From contig JALOBD010000050.1 of the NCBI GenBank assembly GCA_023228445.1, positions 1 to 14,169 of the forward strand: a stretch of DNA of 14,169 nt. Reading direction: 5' to 3'. Shown one piece after another: positions 1 to 5,240 of this stretch. Each line of letters starts with the position of its first letter. The first letter of the stretch is position 1. The DNA is from Sphaerochaeta sp. (GTDB lineage Bacteria > Spirochaetota > Spirochaetia > Sphaerochaetales > Sphaerochaetaceae). The notes under the pieces were generated by a model. That model made no database searches. It saw nothing but the letters and a program-made list of their open reading frames with translations, and was not told where the DNA came from. The position numbers were made by a program, and so were the translations under genes.

Positions 1-30
1 CGTTTTTTTTCTTACAGGATATAGACTTAC

Positions 31-53
31 AACATATGTCAGTGACATATGTT
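31..53. promoter_or_regulatory. Perfect 23-bp palindrome, candidate operator
   Basis: Two 11-base arms (AACATATGTCA and its exact reverse complement) flank a single central G. The core reads TGTCA-G-TGACA. Further TGTCA half-sites follow at 76-79 and 83-86 (TTGTCAC and CTGTCAG, back to back), and a TGACA occurs at 173-177. No T-tract follows the palindrome on either strand, so it does not look like a terminator. A symmetric site of this size in an AT-rich gap is typical of a dimeric repressor operator, but the regulator is not in the window and the regulated gene could lie left of base 1. The T-run at 3-10 could be the tail of a terminator from a gene off the left edge. Confidence 0.45.
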
Positions 54-141
54 CTCTTTTGGAGCAATGTGTTTTGTCACCTGTCAGCGTATGCAGACAT
101 CTTTTTCTGTCTAATTGCTTATGTATTTGTAAATTGATATT

Positions 142-170
142 TTGCAATACATTTTAGACACATATATAAT
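142..170 (+). promoter_or_regulatory. Near-consensus sigma-70 promoter facing right
   Basis: A TTGCAA -35 element (142-147) is followed by exactly 17 bases and then a perfect TATAAT -10 (165-170). This predicts transcription starting near base 177. No convincing protein gene lies downstream on this strand before 1440, and the next gene (489-1025) is on the opposite strand. The promoter may therefore drive a non-coding RNA, or it may be a chance match in AT-rich DNA. Confidence 0.5.
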
Positions 171-176
171 TGTGAC

Positions 177-399
177 AAATGCCATCTGTTTCCAGGCCAC
201 ACCATATTGGACACAATTAGGTTGTGTCCACACTCACAGATGCCAATATTTGTCAAAAATGCCCCAAAATGACCGTGGAAGGGAGAAAACGGGGACACAC
301 CGAGGGGAGAGCGTGCACACCCAGGACGATCGAACACCTCCCCCTCGCCTCTCAGCATGCCTCAATTTCTCTAGGTATGTCTCTCGGTTGAGTCTTTTT
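177..399 (+). ncRNA. Candidate small structured RNA
   Basis: The segment starts where the promoter at 142-170 should initiate and ends at a T-tract (393-399). It contains a perfect 9-bp hairpin at 208-230 (TGGACACAA, loop TTAGG, TTGTGTCCA) and a 9-bp stem with one bulge pairing 301-309 with 338-347. The 3' end could fold either as the terminator (361-367 with 386-392) or as a stem pairing 379-383 with 411-415 and 385-389 with 400-404. Some pairs are G-U only if the plus strand is the RNA, which favours this strand. No start codon with a ribosome binding site was found here. The family is not recognised, and this call rests on promoter, folding and terminator signals alone. Confidence 0.22.
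361..399 (+). terminator. Possible intrinsic terminator of the candidate RNA
   Basis: CTCAATT (361-367) can pair with GGTTGAG (386-392), including two G-U pairs, around an 18-base loop. TCTTTTT (393-399) follows. The stem is short and the loop long, so this is weak. Confidence 0.25.
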
Positions 400-417
400 A
401 GCCGGCAGCGGAGACAG

Positions 418-446
418 TAAGAAGCCCACCAGCGGCGCCGGTGGGC
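418..446 (-). terminator. Intrinsic terminator of the 489-1025 gene
   Basis: GCCCACC (424-430) and GGTGGGC (440-446) form a perfect 7-bp GC-rich stem. Read on the minus strand it is followed by TTCTT. It lies 42 bases after the stop codon of the minus-strand gene. The U-tract is short, but stem strength and position fit. Confidence 0.55.
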
Positions 447-488
447 AGATCATGGGTGTATGTGGCTGTCCATGGCAATATCTTCTTC

Positions 489-1025
489 TTACAAATCCAA
501 AATCGCCCGGACACCGTTGACCTTGATCTCAATATCGGGTTCAACGTCATCAGCCAATCCGAAGTCCAGCAAAGCCATCACAACGGTGTAGGTGCCACTG
601 GGAACCTCCTCCGGGTCGGGGCTGTTGATTTTCAAGGTCATGTTCACATCGACCTTGCCGATATCGATGATTGCCGTCGCCGTACCGTTGATGATGAGGT
701 CGTTGGGACTGATGAAATTTGGCAGTTCAGCCTTTTTTTCAGGTGAAAGATCATTACCGTCCAAGAGCGCGGCCACGGACGCTCCGAAATCGAAGTCAAT
801 CCATTTCACCGTTATTTCATTGTCACCCTCCTCTGGAATTACTTCCAGCTGATCAATATCGATCTGTTCTGCGACATAGATCATCGTATGCAGCAGGGTC
901 AAGAAGGAGAGACCGGCTACCGTATCGGTCTGATCCTGGGTCAAGAGCGTGACTTGCGCATCACAACTTACCACCAGCACGCTGACGATGAGCAGTACCA
1001 GTATGATTGTTCGCATATGCCTCAT
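489..1025 (-). CDS. Predicted lipoprotein of unknown function
   Basis: The protein has 178 residues and no recognised family. The N-terminus is a typical export signal: basic MRHMR, then a run of about 14 hydrophobic residues, then L17-V-V-S-C21. C21 is the only cysteine in the protein, as expected if it is lipidated after signal peptidase II cleavage. The lipobox is relaxed, as spirochaete ones often are, so cleavage by signal peptidase I near DAQ is the alternative. The mature part is acidic and looks beta-rich, with alternating hydrophobic stretches such as GTATAIIDIGKVDVNMTLKI. The ATG at 1025 is chosen because AGGAGG (1032-1037) lies 6 bases upstream. An in-frame ATG at 1031 touches that site directly and is unlikely to be used. 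A terminator follows at 418-446. The gene is divergent from the one at 1440, with a possible shared operator between them. Confidence 0.75.
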   Translation of the reverse strand: MRHMRTIILVLLIVSVLVVSCDAQVTLLTQDQTDTVAGLSFLTLLHTMIYVAEQIDIDQLEVIPEEGDNEITVKWIDFDFGASVAALLDGNDLSPEKKAELPNFISPNDLIINGTATAIIDIGKVDVNMTLKINSPDPEEVPSGTYTVVMALLDFGLADDVEPDIEIKVNGVRAILDL

Positions 1026-1042
1026 GTGCATCCTCCTGGGTG

Positions 1043-1071
1043 TTAGTAGTTATTGTATAGTAAACTACTAA
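1043..1071. promoter_or_regulatory. Inverted-repeat operator in the promoter of the 489-1025 gene
   Basis: A perfect 9-base inverted repeat (TTAGTAGTT at 1043-1051, AACTACTAA at 1063-1071) flanks a 11-base spacer. Its right part also contains TAGTA-AAC-TACTA (1058-1070). On the minus strand a plausible -10, TACAAT (1057 down to 1052), follows directly. With a poor -35 (TTCTAT, 1080 to 1075) this gives 17-base spacing, so the small repeat would sit between the -35 and -10 elements. That is a usual place for a repressor site. Confidence 0.4.
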
Positions 1072-1206
1072 GATATAGAAAGGAATACGTACACACAGCG
1101 ATATATGTAAATTTTTATGGGTGGAGAATATAGGGTTATTTTAGGTTTTTGGCAAATAATAGGCAGAGTTTTGATGAATATAGATATTTTTATCGTTCAT
1201 AATACA

Positions 1207-1223
1207 TTAGTATTTTACTAGTA
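1207..1223. promoter_or_regulatory. Second copy of the TAGTA-N3-TACTA operator-like site
   Basis: TTAGTATTTTACTA (1207-1220) matches 13 of 14 bases of the minus-strand sequence at 1071-1058. Both contain TAGTA-N3-TACTA, and the two cores start 150 bases apart. A further TAGTA half-site overlaps at 1219-1223. A weak plus-strand promoter (TTCATA at 1196-1201, 17 bases, TAGTAT at 1219-1224) would span this copy. It lies upstream of the plus-strand gene at 1440. Confidence 0.38.
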
Positions 1224-1299
1224 TTTATAGCGTATCAACGGCTGATTTTTGAGAGTCTCAGCGCATAAAGGAGCACACTCATATGATGGGGGGCAGTAA

Positions 1300-1473
1300 T
1301 CGCCCTCTATTGATCATGGCAATCGTGTGGCTCGCCTCAGCTGCAAGAAGTGCAACTATCTTCTGCACTACGAATATAACTATCAGGTGCTGGGCTTCTC
1401 CTCCTATCCTGTGCAAAAAGATCGAGAGGAGGAAATTCCATGGAAGAGAAATCTGAGGAGAAGACCACGGTGA
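1300..1473 (+). other. Small Cys-x2-Cys reading frame without a clear start
   Basis: This frame opens after a stop at 1297-1299 and ends at TGA 1471-1473. It encodes a stretch that looks like real protein: ...RLSCKKCNYLLHYEY followed by an acidic then basic tail (KRNLRRRPR). A CxxC followed by an aromatic residue resembles half of a zinc ribbon. The only in-frame candidate starts are ATT at 1309 and GTG at 1327, and neither has a ribosome binding site. In contrast, the ATG at 1283 has a good one (AAAGGAG, 9 bases upstream) but opens a different frame: 57 residues, 1283-1456, hydrophobic near its start and with less typical codons. Either that 57-residue ORF is the gene, or the CxxC protein has lost its start by a frameshift between 1300 and 1327, or one base is a sequence error. 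It overlaps the start of the next gene. Confidence 0.3.
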
Positions 1474-1931
1474 CAACGGGCCAGGCGATCATGCTCTCAA
1501 GTTTTTTCTTGGTCATGCTCTTCATCTTCGCCTTCGGGTGCTATGGGTGTGCCTATCAGTCACCGTTGACGGTTGTCGGCACCGAGGAAGGGCATGCCAC
1601 CTTGGTCCGCCTCGCCGGCACCACGTGGAGGCTTGACACCGAAGCCGGGGAGCCGGACATCCCGGAGTTGTACGGCCTGGTCATCACCGACCTCGCCTTC
1701 GAGGAGGAGGTCAATGACGACGGCTCGCTGAACATGGTCATGGAGGTCAAGGGAAAGCTTCCCGTCCAGGGGGCGCTACGCTACGACGAGGACCTTGGCA
1801 TCATCCTCATCTACAACACCCTGGAGACGCTGGTCAGGGCCTCGTGGTCGAGCAGCAAGGATGGAAAGACCGAGACCATCACCTTTCGAGGCGGGGACTC
1901 GAACATCCAATGCTACTACCTGAAGATTTGA
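1440..1931 (+). CDS. Membrane-anchored or lipoprotein of unknown function
   Basis: The protein has 163 residues and no recognised family. The ATG has a strong ribosome binding site, AGGAGG at 1427-1432, 7 bases upstream. The N-terminus is short, charged and mostly acidic (MEEKSEEK). A hydrophobic segment follows at about residues 17-37 (IMLSSFFLVMLFIFAFGCYG). C34, after A-F-G, could be a lipidation site, although the acidic n-region is atypical and a plain transmembrane anchor is equally possible. The rest, outside the membrane, looks like a compact beta-rich domain with LAGTTWRLD (58-66), a phrase that recalls small lipocalin-like or META-type lipoproteins. That resemblance is only suggestive. 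The gene may be controlled together with the divergent gene at 489-1025 through the repeated TAGTA-N3-TACTA site. It converges on the DUF454 gene, and no clear terminator was seen in the 78 bases between them. Confidence 0.7.
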   Translation: MEEKSEEKTTVTTGQAIMLSSFFLVMLFIFAFGCYGCAYQSPLTVVGTEEGHATLVRLAGTTWRLDTEAGEPDIPELYGLVITDLAFEEEVNDDGSLNMVMEVKGKLPVQGALRYDEDLGIILIYNTLETLVRASWSSSKDGKTETITFRGGDSNIQCYYLKI

Positions 1932-2009
1932 TCACACCTGCTGCGGGGCTTCCGGCACGCTTCCAGCTCTGCTTCTTGGCGCCGGTCGTCCCGCCTTTAT
2001 CCACTACCG

Positions 2010-2453
2010 TCATTTCTCTGGGTACGGACCCTTGCCATCGTCGCTCTCGGTGGCATGGGTTCTCCTCTTTCTGATCAAGACAATGTGGGTGGTGACAATT
2101 ACTCCGATGATGGGGAGGATGATATAGACCACCGTCGAGCGGGCGATTGTCATGCTGATGGCAAGGCCGAGCCAGAGCCAGAGGATGGCCAAAACCTTTG
2201 TCCGGGTGGGAACTCCGTCACCGGTTCTCCAGTGACGCAGGTAGCTGCCCAGCACCCGGCTCTCTTCGAGGCGGCGGGCAAGCTTTGCACTGGAGAGGGA
2301 GTAGCACGCTGAGGCGAGGAGGAGGAAGGGGGTGGTGGGCAAGAGAGGCACCACGATCCCGATGGCCCCGAGGAGCACGAACAGCGAGCCCAAGATCATC
2401 AAGAGGGTGCGACGCACCCTCCGGGTCACTCTCTTGGGAGATTCAGTATCCAT
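2010..2453 (-). CDS. DUF454 (YbaN-like) inner membrane protein
   Basis: The protein has 147 residues, close to the usual 120-150 for this family. The hallmark is PLLPTTPFLLLASACYSLSS (residues 36-55), followed by RRLEESRVLGSYLRHWRTGDGVP, which matches the conserved cytoplasmic block of DUF454/YbaN. Hydrophobic segments lie at about 17-50, 86-103 and 107-127, so it is a small multi-pass protein. The molecular function of the family is not established. The start at 2453 (MDTESPKRV) is chosen because residues upstream of it in the open frame are low-complexity serine/proline and unlike any DUF454 protein. The ribosome binding site (GAAG) is weak. The gene begins 37 bases after the 64-residue gene, with no terminator between, so it is probably the last gene of the transporter operon. 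Confidence 0.85.
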   Translation of the reverse strand: MDTESPKRVTRRVRRTLLMILGSLFVLLGAIGIVVPLLPTTPFLLLASACYSLSSAKLARRLEESRVLGSYLRHWRTGDGVPTRTKVLAILWLWLGLAISMTIARSTVVYIILPIIGVIVTTHIVLIRKRRTHATESDDGKGPYPEK

Positions 2454-2490
2454 CTTCGCAATCGGCCAAAATGGGGCTCGTCTGCCAATG

Positions 2491-2685
2491 CTAGTGGGTG
2501 AAGAGCCAGTAGAGGCCCCACACGATGGCGATGAGCAGGAGGATGACCGGGGTGAAGACGAGGAAGGCACTGACGAGCATGGCGAAGAAGTCGCCCTTCT
2601 CCAGCTTCTCCTTGCCCTCCTCCTTCAATCGTTTCTCGGCGCCCTCCACGTCCAGCACCCGCTTGATCTTCTTCGGAAAGAACAT
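2491..2685 (-). CDS. Small single-pass membrane protein in the transporter operon
   Basis: The protein has 64 residues and no recognised family. The first half is a charged amphipathic stretch (KKIKRV, then EGAEKRLKEEGKEKLEKGD). The second half is one long hydrophobic segment at about 34-62. A good ribosome binding site (AGGAG, 7 bases upstream) overlaps the end of the ATPase F gene, and the ATG lies only 4 bases after that gene's stop, so the two are very probably translated together. Position suggests a transporter accessory protein, but nothing in the sequence proves it. Confidence 0.7.
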   Translation of the reverse strand: MFFPKKIKRVLDVEGAEKRLKEEGKEKLEKGDFFAMLVSAFLVFTPVILLLIAIVWGLYWLFTH

Positions 2686-2689
2686 CGCA

Positions 2690-4249
2690 TCACTCCTGTT
2701 GCTCGGTCAAGGGGTGGTGGCAGGCCACGAAGTGGTCTTTTTCCAACTCCCGCCACTGGGGCACCACGTGTGTGCAGATCTCGGTCTTGTAGCGGCAACG
2801 GGTGTGGAACTTACACCCGGCAGGTGGTTTGATGGGTGAGGGGATGTCCCCTTCGAGCAGCTGGATCTCCCCCTCCTCTCTGCGGTCGGTGGTGGGGATG
2901 GCGGCCAGCAGTGCCTCGGTGTAGGGGTGCATCGTCCGGGTGAAGATCTTCTCGGCCGGCGCAAGCTCGACGATGTTGCCCAGGTACATCACCCCGATGC
3001 GGTCGCTGATGTACTTGACCACCGCCAAGTCGTGGCTGATGAAGAGGTAGGTGAGCTTGCTGCGCTCCTTCAGCTCCCTGAGCAGGTTGATGATCTGGGC
3101 TTGGATCGAGACGTCCAGTGCACTGACCGCCTCATCGCAGACGATGAAGCGGGGGTTGAGGGCCAGCGACCGGGCGATGCCGATCCTCTGGCGCTGTCCG
3201 CCACTGAACTGGTGGGGGTAGCGGTGGATCATATAGGGGGCAAGACCGCACTCCTCCATGACCTTCATCACATACTCCTGCATCTCCGGCCCGTCTTGCT
3301 TGAAGAAGCGGTGGGCCAAGAGCCCCTCGCCGATGATCTGGCCCACCGTCATGCGGGGGTTGAGCGACGAGTAGGGATCCTGGAAGATCAGCTGCATCTC
3401 CTGGCGCAGGAGGCGCATCTCGCTGAAGGTGAGCCGGCTCACATCGATGCCGTTGTCACGCAGCGCCTCGTGGTGGGCGAACTCCTCGCTGTCGTGGTAC
3501 TCAGCGCGCTTTGCATCGAGGTTGGCATGGGCCCTTTTGATCAGCTCGGCCACCTCCACCTGACGGGCACGATCCGCCTCCTGCTGGGCGTTCAGCTTCT
3601 CCAGCTGTCCCTCCTTTGTGGCAGTGGAGCGCCCCTTCTTCTTCGCCGCCCGGATGGAGCGTTCGAGTTCGGCGATTGTGAGCGCACGGTCCTTGATCTT
3701 CTCATCCCCCTCATGGTGGGAGCGGCTGTGGTGGTAGAGGTCGAACAAGAGCGGGGTGAATGAGGCAAGGTCCTCCTCGATGAAGAAGCCGCCGATGAGC
3801 TGCACGATGTCCAGGTAGGCGATACGGTAGCGCTTCTCAGCCTCTTGTGCGGCGTTCTGGGCGATGTAGACGCGCTCCTGCTCAGCCTTCTCATCGCCTT
3901 GGAGGCGTTCGTACTCACCGAGCGCCTTGTCGTACGCCTCCTTCAGCGTGGCAAGTTGCTCCTTGTGCTTGGCCAGGTTGGTGATTGTCTCCTTGACGTA
4001 GCGGGGGGCAAGGTCCTCAAGGCCCATGCCGTAGTAGAGGGTCTTTCCGTCGGTCTGTCGGTAGAGCTGCAGGAGGGTGCGCCCGAAGGTGGACTTGCCA
4101 CACCCGCTCTCGCCCACCAGGCCGAGCGTCTCTCCGGCGTAGATCTCCAAGTCCACGCCGTCGACTGCCCGCACGAAGAGACCTTTGGTCTTCAGCGGGA
4201 AGTGTTGTTTGAGGTTCCGGATCTTGAAGAGGATGGTATCATTGCTCAT
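2690..4249 (-). CDS. oppF: Oligopeptide ABC transporter ATPase (OppF/DppF type) with a large insertion
   Basis: This is one of the two cytoplasmic ATPases that power import. Walker A GESGCGKST is at 46-54, the Q-loop IFQDPYSSLNP at 288-298, the signature SGGQR at 349-353, Walker B IVCDE at 369-373, the D-loop SALD at 376-379 and the switch histidine H406. The C-terminal OppF/DppF region has four cysteines (C479, C485, C492, C510), the pattern linked to an Fe-S cluster in some DppD/DppF proteins. The length of 519 residues far exceeds the usual 320-340. The excess lies at about 75-268, between the Walker A domain strand and the Q-loop, and is mostly charged helix with coiled-coil character (KHKEQLATLKEAYDKALGEY; later AELERSIRAAKKKGR and GQLEKLNAQQEADRARQ). 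All catalytic motifs remain. The start overlaps the end of the ATPase D gene by 11 bases. Substrate cannot be told from the ATPase. Confidence 0.93.
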   Translation of the reverse strand: MSNDTILFKIRNLKQHFPLKTKGLFVRAVDGVDLEIYAGETLGLVGESGCGKSTFGRTLLQLYRQTDGKTLYYGMGLEDLAPRYVKETITNLAKHKEQLATLKEAYDKALGEYERLQGDEKAEQERVYIAQNAAQEAEKRYRIAYLDIVQLIGGFFIEEDLASFTPLLFDLYHHSRSHHEGDEKIKDRALTIAELERSIRAAKKKGRSTATKEGQLEKLNAQQEADRARQVEVAELIKRAHANLDAKRAEYHDSEEFAHHEALRDNGIDVSRLTFSEMRLLRQEMQLIFQDPYSSLNPRMTVGQIIGEGLLAHRFFKQDGPEMQEYVMKVMEECGLAPYMIHRYPHQFSGGQRQRIGIARSLALNPRFIVCDEAVSALDVSIQAQIINLLRELKERSKLTYLFISHDLAVVKYISDRIGVMYLGNIVELAPAEKIFTRTMHPYTEALLAAIPTTDRREEGEIQLLEGDIPSPIKPPAGCKFHTRCRYKTEICTHVVPQWRELEKDHFVACHHPLTEQQE

Positions 4250-5231
4250 GGCGTGCCTTCTTGTCGGGGTAGAAGCAGCGGATGGTATGTCCCGTTCCCA
4301 CTGCAGTCAGTTCAGGGTGCTCAGAACGGCACTTGTCGGTGGCGTACTTGCACCGGGGGGCGAAAAAGCACCCGGTCGGCAGGTCCAGTGGATGGGGCAC
4401 CGTGCCGGGAATCACCTCGAGCTTGGTCTGCACCGCCGTCTCGAGACGGGGGATGGAGAGCATGAGGCCCTCGGTGTAGGGGTGGGAGTAGCGCCCGTCG
4501 GTGAAGATCACATCGACGGGGGCCATCTCGACCACCTCGCCGCTGTACATCACCGCCACATCATCGGCCATCTGGTTGATGACCCCCAAATCGTGGGTGA
4601 TGAAGAGGATCGCCGTCCCCTTCTCCTTCTGCAGGTCGTTCATCAGCTTGAGGATCTGGGCCTGAATGGTGACGTCCAAGGCGGTGGTCGGCTCATCGGC
4701 GATGAGGAGGTCGGGCTTGCAGGCGAGCGCCATGGCGATCATCACGCGCTGCCTCATGCCGCCGGAGAGCTGGTGGGGGTACTGCTTGGCCACCTGTTCA
4801 GGGTTGGGGATCTTTACGTCGGCGAGCATCCTGATCGACTCCTCCCCAGCCGTCTTCTTGTCCATCTCCTGGTGGACCATGAACGCCTCGCTGATCTGCC
4901 GCTCAACGGTGAAGACCGGGTTGAGGCTGGTCATCGGCTCCTGGAAGATCACAGAGATGGCGTTGCCGCGGATCGCGTACATCTCCTTTTCGTCGAGGGT
5001 GGTCAGCTCCCGCCCTTTGAAGGTGATGGAGCCCGATGCGATGTAGCCGTTGCCATCGAGCAGTCGGAGGATCGACATGGCCGAGACTGACTTGCCGCAG
5101 CCGCTCTCGCCGACCACCCCCAGCGTCCTACCCGCCTCTACGGCGTACGAGACGCCGTTGACGGCCTTGACGATCCCCCGCTTGGTGGTGAAGTAGGTGT
5201 GGAGGTCTTTCAATTCCAATAGTATCGACAC
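4239..5231 (-). CDS. oppD: Oligopeptide ABC transporter ATPase (OppD/DppD type)
   Basis: This is the partner ATPase of the importer, of normal length (330 residues). Walker A GESGCGKS is at 41-48, the Q-loop glutamine at 97 (IFQEPMTSLNP), the signature LSGGMRQR at 155-162, Walker B D179-E180 (LLIADEPTTALD) and the H-loop H213. The C-terminal substrate-group domain carries the four-cysteine pattern C288, C294, C301 and C319, associated with an Fe-S cluster in characterised DppD proteins. The start is GTG, set by AGGAG 6 bases upstream, which overlaps the stop codon of the permease C gene. The 3' end overlaps the ATPase F gene by 11 bases, so both should be made in matched amounts. Unlike its partner it has no insertion. 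Confidence 0.95.
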   Translation of the reverse strand: MSILLELKDLHTYFTTKRGIVKAVNGVSYAVEAGRTLGVVGESGCGKSVSAMSILRLLDGNGYIASGSITFKGRELTTLDEKEMYAIRGNAISVIFQEPMTSLNPVFTVERQISEAFMVHQEMDKKTAGEESIRMLADVKIPNPEQVAKQYPHQLSGGMRQRVMIAMALACKPDLLIADEPTTALDVTIQAQILKLMNDLQKEKGTAILFITHDLGVINQMADDVAVMYSGEVVEMAPVDVIFTDGRYSHPYTEGLMLSIPRLETAVQTKLEVIPGTVPHPLDLPTGCFFAPRCKYATDKCRSEHPELTAVGTGHTIRCFYPDKKARHEQ

Positions 5232-5240
5232 AGCTGTCTC

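Noticed and set aside
142..420. 92-residue plus-strand open frame in the left gap
   Set aside because: Its first codon (TTG) lies on the -35 element of a promoter, it has no ribosome binding site, and its composition does not look like protein.
2454..2570. Longer N-terminus for the DUF454 protein
   Set aside because: The added residues are serine/proline-rich low complexity that overlaps the 64-residue gene in another frame. The family start fits MDTESPKRV.
2927..3763. 278-residue plus-strand open frame opposite oppF
   Set aside because: It is an antisense shadow of the GC-rich oppF gene, whose motifs prove the minus-strand frame.
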